Of a DNA stretch of 64,000 bases, positions 52,458-62,250 are shown one piece after another. Position numbers and translations under genes: made by a program. How positions within the stretch are numbered: the stretch's first letter is position 1; each line of letters starts with the position of its first letter. The notes below the pieces were generated by a model. It saw only the letters and a list, made by a program, of their open reading frames with translations. It made no database searches and was not told the origin of the DNA. This DNA comes from Candidatus Bathyarchaeota archaeon (lineage in GTDB: Archaea > Thermoproteota > Bathyarchaeia > 40CM-2-53-6): positions 30,868 through 94,867 of the forward strand of contig VBBQ01000027.1 in NCBI GenBank assembly GCA_005888755.1, read 5' to 3'.

Positions 52458-54545
52458 TTAGGAGAGGCTGACCTTGAAGATTTGGCCTGGGCTCTGGAAC
52501 GTGCCAAAGTAGGCAAATCCAGCCATTGGATCGATGGCAGCACTGCCAAGGAAGTCATTGTTGGACGTGGAAGCCGATCCGACCTCGGTCAGAGTTGACA
52601 GTTGGACTTTTACTATGAAACCATTAGCGCCGAAGTAGGCGAAGCCGGTGGAAATATTGATGACAGCGGATCCTAGGAAGGGTTCAAAGAAGTTGAGTGT
52701 CAGAGATCCGACTTCGCTGAAGGTCGCGAGGCTGATCTTCACCACAACACCTGGTGCGTCAAGGGTTCCGAAGTAGGCGAAACCTGACGAGGGGTCTATT
52801 ACAGCTGATGCGGGTTGGTCTTCTCCTGGGTTCAGAGTTAGAGAGGACACTTCAGTCAGGTCGGACGTTTTCACCTTGACAATTACGCCCGGGAAGTCTG
52901 CTGTCCCAAAATAGACGAAACCTGAACCAACGTCTATGACGGCACTAACGGGGGAGTCCTCTCCCGGCGCGAGGCTTACTGCTCCAATGCGAGTAAAGTC
53001 AGAGAGCCTTACCTTGACTACCATGCCGGGAAATGTTCCTGTGCCGAAATAGGCGAAACCGTTTGTAGTGTCGATGGCGGCTACGCACGGAAGGTTCTCG
53101 CCCGGGTTGAGAGTCAGTTCCGCTACGCGCGTGAAGTCAGAGAGCCGGATCTTCAATATCTTGCCTGGCATGGTTCCAGCTCCGAAGTAAGCGAAGCCAT
53201 TGGCTTGATCGATGACCGCGGAGCACAAGTTGCCTTCGCCTGGGTTTAGGAGTAATGTTCCAACTTTAGTGAAGTCGGAGAGTCTTATCTTCGTGATCGC
53301 ACCAGTTATGTTGCCTGTTCCGAAAGCGGATGCTCCGGTACCGAAGTAGACGAAGCCTCCTGCTGGATCGAGGACTGCTGAGGAGAGATACTCTTCTCCT
53401 TGCTGAAGCTTCAGGGTTCCGGCTCGGCTCATGTTGGAGAGCTTGACTTTTATGACGAAACTTGGGGACGTGTATGTTGAGAAGTAGGCGAAGGTTCCAC
53501 CTGAAGCCTCAATGTCGATTACGCTGCCCGCGGAGAGAAAGAGGAGCGTTTCGTATGGGGCAAGTGTCAGTGTGCTATCGCGCTTGAAATTTGAGAGGTT
53601 TATTTTGATGATCTCGGACGGTGAGGCTGCAGTTCCGGTCGCGAAGAGCGCGGAACCTTCTGATGTGTCGATTACTGCCGAGTTGACGTCGCCTTCCGTC
53701 GGGCCTAGGGTCAAGTTTCCGGTTATGGTAAGGTCTGAGAGACGTATTCTGAGGATCGATGCTGGGGCTCCAAGGGTTCCCCAGTAAGAGAGTCCATTGG
53801 CCGGGTCGATGAGAGGGGTTGGTCCGAGTGGTTGTCCGATAGTGAGCGAAGAGGCAAGTGTGAAGTTTGAGAGTCTGATCTTGTAGATGAACGCAGGTGA
53901 ATTTGAGGTCGAGAAATAGGCAAAACCGTTAGTCGTATCGATGGTCGATCCGAAGAGGCCGAATCTTGCGTTTGGAAGAGCTAGGGCGTCCACCTTGGTG
54001 AAGTCAGATAGTCGGATTTTCACGACGACTCCGGCGCCGAAATCTCCAAAATATGCGAAGCCGTTGGCTGTGTCAATGACTGCGGTTGTAAAACCAAGTC
54101 CTCTAAACGGCCTTGCAGATAAGGAAGCTACTTCAGTCAAGTCCGAGAGTCTGACCTTCACTATTATTCCAGTGAAAAAGCTGCCGAAATAAGCGAACCC
54201 GTTGACAGTGTCTATGACCGCTGCGGAAAGGAATTCCTCACGCGGCTGCAGTACAAGGGCTCCAACTCGCGTGAAATCTGAAAGTCGAACTTTTACTATT
54301 ATTCCCGGACTTGTGTCGGCAGCAAAATATGCGAAGCCGTGAGCGCTGTCGATCAGCGCGGAGAACGAGTTGTCATCTCCCCTAGGGAGGGTTATCGATC
54401 CGACTACTGTCTGGCCTGCAACAGCCGGGATTGCTACGAACTCTGATACTGAAATGACTCCGACGACGATGATGATCCTGAGGAGTAAGCGAGCAAGTCT
54501 TCGTGTCTCACCCCATGTTTGGTTTACTTGATATATCTCAGTCAT
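52458..54545 (-). CDS. Secreted/anchored beta-propeller repeat protein
   Basis: From ATG 54545 (an upstream in-frame start at 54596 adds 17 residues) the protein has an N-terminal hydrophobic segment (LLLRIIIVVGVISVSEFVAI), then about 15 repeats of 40-45 residues with the pattern 'SAVIDTANGFAYFGT...PG.VVKVRLSDFT.VG.LTL.PGE'. Each repeat has an Asp-containing strand AVID and a closing KIRLSD. This is the surface-layer/NHL-like propeller seen in some archaea. It would form one or two propellers outside the cell. Confidence 0.82.
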   Translation of the reverse strand: MTEIYQVNQTWGETRRLARLLLRIIIVVGVISVSEFVAIPAVAGQTVVGSITLPRGDDNSFSALIDSAHGFAYFAADTSPGIIVKVRLSDFTRVGALVLQPREEFLSAAVIDTVNGFAYFGSFFTGIIVKVRLSDLTEVASLSARPFRGLGFTTAVIDTANGFAYFGDFGAGVVVKIRLSDFTKVDALALPNARFGLFGSTIDTTNGFAYFSTSNSPAFIYKIRLSNFTLASSLTIGQPLGPTPLIDPANGLSYWGTLGAPASILRIRLSDLTITGNLTLGPTEGDVNSAVIDTSEGSALFATGTAASPSEIIKINLSNFKRDSTLTLAPYETLLFLSAGSVIDIEASGGTFAYFSTYTSPSFVIKVKLSNMSRAGTLKLQQGEEYLSSAVLDPAGGFVYFGTGASAFGTGNITGAITKIRLSDFTKVGTLLLNPGEGNLCSAVIDQANGFAYFGAGTMPGKILKIRLSDFTRVAELTLNPGENLPCVAAIDTTNGFAYFGTGTFPGMVVKVRLSDFTRIGAVSLAPGEDSPVSAVIDVGSGFVYFGTADFPGVIVKVKTSDLTEVSSLTLNPGEDQPASAVIDPSSGFAYFGTLDAPGVVVKISLATFSEVGSLTLNFFEPFLGSAVINISTGFAYFGANGFIVKVQLSTLTEVGSASTSNNDFLGSAAIDPMAGFAYFGTFQSPGQIFKVSLS

Positions 54546-54833
54546 TTTCCCGACAGCCTCAGACAGTAGTTGACATAAGCTTTCCCAATTCCCCAAAGAA
54601 TCTGGGCCTCTACGGGTATCTAATGCCAGCTTTAATCCACTGAGCCCAGTTTTCGGAATATTTTTATGAAAAACTCGTCGGCAGTTCTAAGTCTCTGGGA
54701 CGAGGTATCGCTGCACTAACATCGTCGGTCGGCCAGCTGAATCTGGAAAAACTGAAAAAGGGTAGCCAGTCTCGTTAATGTTTTCTTCAGGTGTTTTATT
54801 GTCCGCGTTCTGGCTGGACGGAGATTGTTCAGG

Positions 54834-55259
54834 TCAACCGTTGAAGAGCGGGATCAGGGGCGTTGCTAACATGCTGAAGAGAAGAATCGCTAGAACGGTT
54901 GCCGTGAGATAGACAAACCTCCTGTCTTTCTCGGCCGCAAATAGGAACAGGGAAAGCGCAACTCTGGCCACGGGAGTCGCGAGAAGGACCAGGAAGCCTA
55001 GCTGTATTATCGATGAGGGGTCGAGAGATGTGAGTCCCGAGGATATGCTGGAAAGGCTGACAGGGAAGCTGCCATGGGGAATCAGGACTGGATTGTATGC
55101 GAGATATGCGGACGTGTTATCCAGGGAGTGATTCGTGAGGAACAGTACTGTTCCGATCGCAATTATGACGCCGGAGAGAACGACGCCAGTCTTCAGTACA
55201 ATTCCGAGGATGCGATTCATCGAATTAGGATCTCTAAGGTTCATCGTATCGTGCTCCAC
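54834..55259 (-). CDS. DUF1634 membrane protein
   Basis: A 141-residue membrane protein with three helices (VVLSGVIIAIGTVLFLT, IIQLGFLVLLATPVARVALS and LTATVLAILLFSMLATPLIP). The LLATPVARVA run is the DUF1634 signature. DUF1634 genes usually lie next to TauE/SafE permeases, as here (21-bp gap), and may be a partner subunit. Confidence 0.88.
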   Translation of the reverse strand: MEHDTMNLRDPNSMNRILGIVLKTGVVLSGVIIAIGTVLFLTNHSLDNTSAYLAYNPVLIPHGSFPVSLSSISSGLTSLDPSSIIQLGFLVLLATPVARVALSLFLFAAEKDRRFVYLTATVLAILLFSMLATPLIPLFNG

Positions 55260-55280
55260 GTGGTCTGGTCTTGCATCTGA

Positions 55281-56117
55281 TCAGAATCCTAGCGCTCTGA
55301 GTATCATCTCGATGGCGGACCCTGCTAGGACTAGTGCGAAGATCTTTCTGACCGCCGTGTTCCGGGCTTTGACAAGGAGACGTGTTCCGATGGATGCTCC
55401 GATGAGGATGCCTAGAGCGACCGGGGCGGTTATCAGCGGGTTGACGTCTCCCCGTGCGAAGTATATTCCGGCGCTCGCGGCGGCGGTGACTCCGATCATG
55501 AAGTTGGAGGTCGTTGTGGAGACTTTCATCGGAAGTTTCATTGCGAGGTCCATGGAGAGAACCTTGAACGTCCCGCTTCCTATGCCGAGAAGACCGGAGA
55601 TCAACCCGGCCACGAGCATGCCTGCAAGACCTTTTCCGGGGCTTGTTGCATTGTACTCGATCTTCCTACCATCGCGCTCGACATAGTCGCCTCGGAGGTT
55701 GAGTTTCTTCGCGAGTCCCTTCAACTCCTGTTTTGTTGGATACTCTTCGCCTATCTTGCGTACGAGGGGTACGAGGGATAAGATCAGTATGGTTCCGAAG
55801 ATGGCTTCGAGTATCGTAGCGCTGAGGTATGCGGCGATGGCCGCGCCGATTATGGCGCCCGTAGTTGTGCCGGTTTCGAGGAACATACCGATTCTCAGGT
55901 TAGTTATCCGATCCTTGACATAAGTGGCCGCGGCGCCGCTGGAGGTTGCTATTATCGAGACGATGCTCGCTCCAATGGCATAGTGTATGTCTACGCCCAG
56001 GAAGAGTGTGAGAATCGGGATCACGATCAGGCCTCCGCCGATGCCGACGATGGAGCCCAGGGCGCCGGCTGCGATGGAGGCGAGGAACAGTGTCAGGAAG
56101 AATAGGATTACAATCAT
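55281..56117 (-). CDS. TauE/SafE family sulfite/anion exporter
   Basis: A 278-residue permease with about 8 helices and the two TauE repeats: GALGSIVGIGGGLIVIPIL near the N-terminus and AGLISGLLGIGSGTFKVLSM in the second half. The family moves sulfite, sulfoacetate or other organosulfur anions. DUF1634 follows. A charged loop of about 40 residues (IGEEYPTKQELKGLAKKLNL) sits between the halves. Confidence 0.92.
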   Translation of the reverse strand: MIVILFFLTLFLASIAAGALGSIVGIGGGLIVIPILTLFLGVDIHYAIGASIVSIIATSSGAAATYVKDRITNLRIGMFLETGTTTGAIIGAAIAAYLSATILEAIFGTILILSLVPLVRKIGEEYPTKQELKGLAKKLNLRGDYVERDGRKIEYNATSPGKGLAGMLVAGLISGLLGIGSGTFKVLSMDLAMKLPMKVSTTTSNFMIGVTAAASAGIYFARGDVNPLITAPVALGILIGASIGTRLLVKARNTAVRKIFALVLAGSAIEMILRALGF

Positions 56118-56175
56118 TTGGCAACGGGTCGGGCGTATGGTTTCCTAATTAAGCCACAGCACCGCTGGACCTGTG

Positions 56176-56254
56176 ATTTCACGAAGGGCGGGCACGGGAA
56201 AATCGACCACCCCAGAGGGGTCGCTATGAAAAAGAATGCTTATTTTTTGGATGG
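56176..56254 (+). repeat. Dispersed G/C-rich hairpin repeat, copy B
   Basis: ATTTCACGAAGGGCGGGCAC, GGGAAAATCGACCACCCC, AGAGGGGTCGC, then a tail AAAAAGAATGCTTATTTTTT. Matches copy C also in the tail (ATGCTT then T-run, GGA). Its tail overlaps the end of the broken GNAT gene. Confidence 0.75.
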
Positions 56255-57166
56255 TCGTACGTTTTTTGCAGCTGGAGACATTCGGCTTCTATCTTCCCGC
56301 CTGATTTGAGGTAGAGAAGTGAACCGGGTGCAAGGTGGTCAAGGAGGGCCAGTTTGTAGACCTTCATCCTCTTCTGGTGTAGCCGTTGCGCCTCGCGAGT
56401 GATGGCGTTCATGAGGGCTGATCCGATCCTCTTTTCACGGAACTTTGGAAGCACGTACGCTCCGTTGAATCTAGCTTCACCGGACCCGTAGGCGTCGGGC
56501 CGGAGAATGGCTAGCCCTACTAGTTTCTCGTCAAGGAAGGCTCCCATCCAACCGGGCTCCGTGCCAACGGACTTTTGACCCAGCTCCTGAGCTCTTCCGG
56601 TCCGCCCTGTTCTTCAATCCACCAGTCCCAATAGGGACGATGCCCTTCAACCCATACTTGTACTGCCTCGTTCGCATGTTCCTTCGACAGTTCCTCGGTC
56701 CGAACATTGCGGTGCTCTGTCGGCTGCTCGATTAGCTCCCAGCCGATCCTGATTGATCTCCTGACGGGTTCAAAGCCGGCATTCTTGTAGACGTCGACGT
56801 AGGGTTGAATGGCCGGAACGAACGCACTCAAGGATTCTGCGTGGTTCGACTCTGCATAATGTCTCGCCTTATAGACAAGGTTCTGCGCCAGTGGAACCCT
56901 CGAGTCTCCATTCTTCACCGCAAGGTATCTGATCTCATGCCAGTTCTTGCGGGGGAGATTTCGAAGACCAACGCACCCAATAGCCGAACCGTTCTTCTCG
57001 GCAATGAAAGATCCTTCATGGTTGAAGTAGGGTCCTGTTATCTCGGCCTTAGTCGCGGAAGATATTCTAGTAATCCGGAGGAATTTTTTAGAAGTTCGAG
57101 GAATGTCTTTTCGTCTCCAGGTCGAAAATTTCTAACCGTTACTTCGGGCATTTCCTGAGTCTGCAT
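56224..57166 (-). pseudogene. GNAT acetyltransferase gene with two frameshifts
   Basis: ATG 57166 gives MPEVTVRNFRPGDEKTFLEL, broken near 57045-57060. The next frame continues ITGPYFNHEGSFIAEKNGSA, IRYLAVKNGDSRVPLAQNLV, then breaks near 56575-56590. The third frame ends with the GNAT core MGAFLDEKLVGLAILRPDAY, YVLPKFREKRIGSALMNAI. Together a double-GNAT-like protein of about 310 residues. Two lesions make a dead gene likely, though base errors cannot be ruled out. Confidence 0.75.
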
Positions 57167-57245
57167 AATGCTCGCGGTCTAATCGGATGTGTTCCATGAT
57201 AATAAGCGAGCCGCTAACGTATCGTGGTTTGAGGTAGGGGTGTTT

Positions 57246-58148
57246 ATGGTCGAAGTAGCCGCTGGAACGGGGCGAAAAAACAAGCTTCCAGACTTTGACA
57301 TCATCTGGGATTACGACCATCCAGGCGCTAGTGAGAGAAGGTTCCGCGAACTTCTTCCCGCGGCACTGGACTCGAGAGACCTCCCGTACCTTTCGCAGCT
57401 TCTCACTCAGGTCGCGAGGGCGGAAGGGTTACAACGAAAATTCGATGCTGCTCATAAGACTCTGGATCGCGTTCAAAAGGCACTCGCCACCACAGACGAT
57501 AGGACGAGGGTCCGGTATCTGCTTGAGCGTGGAAGGGTTTTCAATTCTTCGGGAAAGCGGGACGATTCCCGGCCGTTGTTCCTTGAAGCACTAGATATTG
57601 CAATCAAGTCCAAAGACGACTTCTTTGCCGTAGACGCCGCGCACATGATGGCGATAGTCGAGCCGACCGAGAAACAGTTGCAGTGGAACCTGAAGGCGCT
57701 AGATCTTGCTGAGAATTCCGCTGATGAAAAGGCGAGGAAATGGAAGGGCAGCCTCTACAACAACATTGGCTGGACCTATTTCGAGCAACGACAATTCGAA
57801 GAATCCCTGCTCATGTTCGAAAAGGCTCTAGACTTCCAGCAACAACAGGGCGATCCAAACAAGATCATGATAGCAAGGTGGTGTGTTGCCAAGACTCTCC
57901 GGATGATGGATCACACCGAAGAGGCTCTGGAAATGCAGCGAGACTTGCATGAGCAATATCAAGCGGCTGGCAAGAGGAGCGGATATGTCTACGAGGAGAT
58001 TGCAGAATGCCTGACGGTAATGGGCGAAGAGCAAGAGGCTCAGGGATGGTTCGCAGCAGCCTACGAGGAACTCTCAAGGGATCCCCGGCTCGCAACCGAG
58101 CAAGACAGGCTTAGCCGGCTCAAAGAACTAGGAAGAGTTGGCGGCTAA
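57246..58148 (+). CDS. TPR-repeat protein
   Basis: From ATG 57246 (an earlier in-frame start exists at 57189) a 300-residue helical protein with about 6 TPR-like units, for example NNIGWTYFEQRQFEESLLMF and VAKTLRMMDHTEEALEMQRD, and AECLTVMGEEQEAQGWFAAA. A protein-binding scaffold. It lies 23 bp before the phosphate transporter gene. Confidence 0.8.
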   Translation: MVEVAAGTGRKNKLPDFDIIWDYDHPGASERRFRELLPAALDSRDLPYLSQLLTQVARAEGLQRKFDAAHKTLDRVQKALATTDDRTRVRYLLERGRVFNSSGKRDDSRPLFLEALDIAIKSKDDFFAVDAAHMMAIVEPTEKQLQWNLKALDLAENSADEKARKWKGSLYNNIGWTYFEQRQFEESLLMFEKALDFQQQQGDPNKIMIARWCVAKTLRMMDHTEEALEMQRDLHEQYQAAGKRSGYVYEEIAECLTVMGEEQEAQGWFAAAYEELSRDPRLATEQDRLSRLKELGRVGG

Positions 58149-58171
58149 GAAACGTCCGGAAGTTCGAATCT

Positions 58172-59152
58172 TTGATACTGTCATACGAGGAATTGGGACT
58201 CGCGGCTCTGTTCGCTCTGGCCTTCGCTAACGGGGCCAACGATGCAGGGAAGAGTGTGGCATCGTTGATGATGCCGGGACCGTCAGGTTCTCCTCCAAAG
58301 CGCAAGCCGCTGATCTGGGGAGGAGTCTTCACTGGTATTGGAAGCGTTGCGGCGATTCTGATCTCAGGCAGGCTGTTCTCTGTCTTTACACCTCAGAGTC
58401 TTCTACGGACGACCCCTGGGTATTCTTTCGTTCTCGCCGCACTTGCTGGTGCGACGTTGTGGATTCTTGTGGCGACCGTTGTCCGGTTGCCGGTTTCTTC
58501 AACCCACGCTATTGTGGGCGCTATGGTGTTGCTAGGAGTCTATGCATTTGGAACGTCGGGGGTGCAATGGGGTTTCTTGTTCTACAGAGTCGTGTTGCCT
58601 TTGGCAGGGGGACCCATAGCTGCGCTAGCGGCAGTCTATTTTCTCGATCGGGTGACACGGCGGACGGCGGCACCTGGTAAAGAGAGACCTCGGCTGATGC
58701 GTGTGGCTCACTGGGGGTCAGGGGCGGCGACGGCTTTTGCGAGGGGAATCAATGATGCTCCGAAGATGGCGGCTCTCGGATCATTCTTCCTCCTCGCGAA
58801 TCCTTCTGAGGCAGCTTGGGTTCCCTATTCGGTCGTTGCGGTGGCGGTGTTCTTCGGCTCGCTCGCGTTGGGCCATCGGGTGGTGGTTACTGCGATAGGC
58901 AAGCATGCTCCGCTGGACCAAGTTCAGAAGTCGAAAGCTGGCGCCGCCACGGCCCTAGTGGTGTCGGCAGGAGCCTTTCTAGGGGCACCCATGTCCACGA
59001 CCCAGGTTCACGAGGGCTCGAGCGCGGGGATCGGCGGACGCAGAAAGATCATCGCGTCCACATTGGGAAGAATGCTGCTGCCCTGGCTAGTGACCTTGCC
59101 TGGCGCAGGCATCTTCGCTATCGCAGTGTCGTATCTAGGAACAATGATCTAG
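58172..59152 (+). CDS. pit: PiT-family inorganic phosphate transporter
   Basis: A 326-residue permease with about 9-10 helices and the paired PiT motifs: FANGANDAGKSVASLMMPG near the N-terminus and FARGINDAPKMAALGSFFLL in the second half. It carries phosphate (or metal phosphate) with protons or sodium. No PhoU-like gene is adjacent; an AbrB-PhoU gene lies at 31.1 kb. Confidence 0.93.
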   Translation: MILSYEELGLAALFALAFANGANDAGKSVASLMMPGPSGSPPKRKPLIWGGVFTGIGSVAAILISGRLFSVFTPQSLLRTTPGYSFVLAALAGATLWILVATVVRLPVSSTHAIVGAMVLLGVYAFGTSGVQWGFLFYRVVLPLAGGPIAALAAVYFLDRVTRRTAAPGKERPRLMRVAHWGSGAATAFARGINDAPKMAALGSFFLLANPSEAAWVPYSVVAVAVFFGSLALGHRVVVTAIGKHAPLDQVQKSKAGAATALVVSAGAFLGAPMSTTQVHEGSSAGIGGRRKIIASTLGRMLLPWLVTLPGAGIFAIAVSYLGTMI

Positions 59153-59250
59153 TGAGAACACACATTTCTCTCGCGTCTTCTTCCGGAGAACTCATGAGCC
59201 TGTAAGGCCCGACGATAACGAACCTATGGATAGGGGAGCCGCACCGATAC

Positions 59251-59708
59251 TTGAAATCCAAGAGGGTCGTCCTTGGCATCACCGTCCTATTCTTAACAAG
59301 CCTGACATTCACCCCCCTAGCGAGGGCCGAGCTGACCCAAGGGACACTCGTGGACCATTTCGATGAGACACGTTCCGGTCTCACATGCTTAGACCCCAGG
59401 CCACGGGCTCGGGAACGTTTTCCGGCACCGACGTGATCCATTTCACGCAAAACTCCCGCACCTACTACCGGGAACAGACTGCAACTGAGAACTTCAACTA
59501 TACCATGCCGAATGGGATCGTGTTCTCAGGCCACGACACATTCCACGCGACACTTCGTATGGTCAGCGGGGTTGTAGTCACGAGAATAGCCTCGTGGAAC
59601 GGAGAGGCTCAAGGAAGCGATGGGACCTTGATAGCTTGGAGCATCCTCATGGTCTCGAACGGAGGAAACGTATTACAAGACCAATACGTATGTGGGCCGC
59701 CCTCCTAG
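59251..59708 (+). pseudogene. Secreted protein gene with one frameshift
   Basis: The first frame gives a signal peptide (VVLGITVLFLTSLTFTPLARA) and LTQGTLVDHFDETRSGLTCL. In the CCCC run near 59393 sense moves frame and continues QATGSGTFSGTDVIHFTQNS, RTYYREQTATENFNYTMPNG to the stop at 59708. One extra C would restore about 152 residues. The outside part is a small beta-rich domain. Family not recognised. Confidence 0.6.
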
Positions 59709-60121
59709 GTTCTCCGCAATAATAGCATCGCAAAAGCCGTCTCATGCCAGGGACCAGACTTCTCTACAGGAATCGACTGATCCTTACGACTAACCCCTTT
59801 TGAAGCCCAGGTTCTCGGTACGCCTAAGCCATCCAATCACAAATAGATTTAGGCATCTCTTCGAGCTGCGACGAGGGACTAGGCGGTGTGCCTTTGCTTC
59901 CCGTGGCAATCGGTCCGGGGGGGAAGAGGCTATTTACAACTAAAGCTGATTTGTCGCCGGAAAAGCCTTTAGACTTACAGCTCCGGCGCCCTGCAAGTCC
60001 GCTATCGACCGCGTGCCCATTGCGACAAACTGGACAGACCAAAATAATAGCCTCAACGTCCCCCGGTAGAAGTCAATATGATTCTAGGCACGGGATTTCT
60101 TACCCAAGTAGGATGGGGAAG
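59709..60121. other. Mostly non-coding stretch
   Basis: A weak frame on the minus strand, about 60060 to 59824, reads VCPVCRNGHAVDSGL then GRRSCKSKGFSGDKSALVVN. The CPxC motif suggests a decayed zinc protein, but start and end are not convincing. Nothing else seen. Confidence 0.3.
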
Positions 60122-62110
60122 CTAGGCGGTTTCTTGGACTTCCACGGGCGGGAGTACGGGCTTTCCTGTTGCCGTGTCTAGGTTTTCTATCGTGACCGGC
60201 TCTATCGGATCGGCGAAAGGAAACCTGAATATTTTCGAATAGAAGTACAGTTCAGCCTCAAAGGATCTCTTGATGTTCTCTGCTCGCCGGAAGCCATGCT
60301 GCTCCCATTCGTAGGCGATGTAGGCTACGGGGAGGCCCTTCGCCCTCACTGCTTCGAAGATCTTCTCAGACTGGTCTGGAGGGACAACCTTGTCCTCAAG
60401 TCCTTGGAACAGGATTAGAGCGGAATTCATTCCCTCAAAGTGGTATATCGGTGATCTCGCCCGATAGATGTCTCGGCGTTCGGGGTAGGGTCCGACTAGC
60501 TTGTCGAGGTATCGGGACTCGAACTTGTGGGTGTCTTTGGCTAGTAGTTCGAGGTCGCTGACGCCGAAGTAGCTTGCTCCCGCCTTGAATGTGTTCGTGA
60601 AGGCAAGGGCGCAGAGGGTCGTGTAGCCGCCTGCGCTTCCTCCTCGGATCCCAAGTCTCTCTCCATCCGCTTCTCCGCGATTGACGAGGTATCGGGTGGC
60701 GTTGACGCAGTCTTGGACGTCGACTATTCCCCAGTTGTCGTTGAGTCTCTGGCGATAGTCTCTGCCATATCCTGTGCTGCCGCCGTAGTTGACGTCTACG
60801 ACTCCGATTCCGCGGCTTGTCCAGTATTGTATCTCGTATCGGAGAGTGGACGGGCTGAAGCTGGTGGGACCACCATGGCTTACAACAAGGAGAGGCGGCC
60901 TTTCACCCTCGGGTGCTTCGTATTCAGGGTTCTTAGGAGGGTAGAAGAAGGCGAACCCGGTTCGTCCGTTCTCTGTGGGAAACTCTATCGAGTTCGGGAT
61001 GGAAAGGTATTCTTTGCTGACTGTGATTTCCCGTGACCGGTGTAGGATCTCCGTCTCTTTGGTTGAGAGGTCTATCTGTACTATGGACGAGGGTTCGGTG
61101 GCCGATCCCCCGATGAGGAAGACTATTCCGTTTTTCTCAGCCAGATTGCCCCAAAGAATCTGGTTGACAGGTGTCTCAATGGGTCTGATTGTTTTCTTTG
61201 TTGGGTTGAGGCTGGCTAGATGCCAGAGCCCGTCCTTCGTATAGGCACAGATAATTTGGTTTGAAGAGTCGAAGACGAAGGTGCGGGATCCGAACCCCCA
61301 CTGGGGGAGGCCGAATTCAGCTTCCATCGGATAGAGCGGGTCAATCTGGTTGTGGTGCTGGCGATAGAGGTTCCACCATCCTGACCGGTCGGAGCTGAAG
61401 CATAGCGTGCCATCCGGTGACCATTCGGGCTGGTAGATGGATTCTTCCAATCCCCCGGCCACCTTCTCGCGCTTCTCCAGAGAACCGTCGGGTTTGACAA
61501 TGGCAACCCAGACCTCCGTCCCATCCCATGGCATGTTGGGATGATTCCATGTAAGCCAGGCGAGCTTGGACCCGTCGTGGTTTAGGCGTGGTGTTGAGTA
61601 GAAGTCGTTTCCGGAGACGAGAATCTTGCCTTCGCCTCCTTTCTCGATGTCCAGGCTGACGATGGTGGTGACGGCTTGCGGGGTCTTGGGAGTATGATCT
61701 TCGCGGACGGATATGATGCGGTTTCTACGGTGGTCGATGATACCATCGGCGTATCTCATGTCGACTGGAGGAGTTATGGGCCTGGGATCTGAGCCTGGGT
61801 CCTGACGGTACAGACGCTGGTCTGTATAATTGGAAAAATAGACTGTTCCGTTATGGACAAGGTAGCATCCGCCTCCGTACTCGTGAACTCGTGTCCGGGA
61901 ACTGAAGCCTGGCGGAGTAATATCCGTCAGCGTGCCATCTGGTTTTCTCTGGACGATGACGTTCCTGCCCTTGTCGGCCGGGCGAAGCTCGTTCCAGTAA
62001 ACATCATCGCCATCAACTCTGAGCTCGTCGAGTACAACATATGTTGAAGCGAGCAGGTCTGCAGTAATGGGTGATTTCCACGAGCCGTATGGAGCCACAT
62101 GTCTGGGCAT
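60122..62110 (-). CDS. S9 family prolyl oligopeptidase-like peptidase
   Basis: From ATG 62110 a 662-residue enzyme with an N-terminal seven-blade propeller (about 1-400, with DGTLCFSSDRSGWWNLYRQ) and a C-terminal alpha/beta hydrolase. Nucleophile Ser in GIRGGSAGGYTTLCA, Asp in GLEDKVVPPDQS, His in WEQHGFRRAENI. It cuts short peptides, likely in the cytosol since no signal peptide is seen. An upstream TTG (62182) would add 24 poorly conserved residues. Confidence 0.93.
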   Translation of the reverse strand: MPRHVAPYGSWKSPITADLLASTYVVLDELRVDGDDVYWNELRPADKGRNVIVQRKPDGTLTDITPPGFSSRTRVHEYGGGCYLVHNGTVYFSNYTDQRLYRQDPGSDPRPITPPVDMRYADGIIDHRRNRIISVREDHTPKTPQAVTTIVSLDIEKGGEGKILVSGNDFYSTPRLNHDGSKLAWLTWNHPNMPWDGTEVWVAIVKPDGSLEKREKVAGGLEESIYQPEWSPDGTLCFSSDRSGWWNLYRQHHNQIDPLYPMEAEFGLPQWGFGSRTFVFDSSNQIICAYTKDGLWHLASLNPTKKTIRPIETPVNQILWGNLAEKNGIVFLIGGSATEPSSIVQIDLSTKETEILHRSREITVSKEYLSIPNSIEFPTENGRTGFAFFYPPKNPEYEAPEGERPPLLVVSHGGPTSFSPSTLRYEIQYWTSRGIGVVDVNYGGSTGYGRDYRQRLNDNWGIVDVQDCVNATRYLVNRGEADGERLGIRGGSAGGYTTLCALAFTNTFKAGASYFGVSDLELLAKDTHKFESRYLDKLVGPYPERRDIYRARSPIYHFEGMNSALILFQGLEDKVVPPDQSEKIFEAVRAKGLPVAYIAYEWEQHGFRRAENIKRSFEAELYFYSKIFRFPFADPIEPVTIENLDTATGKPVLPPVEVQETA

Positions 62111-62250
62111 TAGAAACACTCTCTCTGGTCTAGTGTCCCCGGAATAAGAGTGTACCTGACAGTGCAGCGACGCTCGCTCCAATCTAAGCTGGACCCCGGG
62201 TACAATCCGCTTAACTGGCTGAAACAGAAGGCAATCTACAGTGACGGCCT

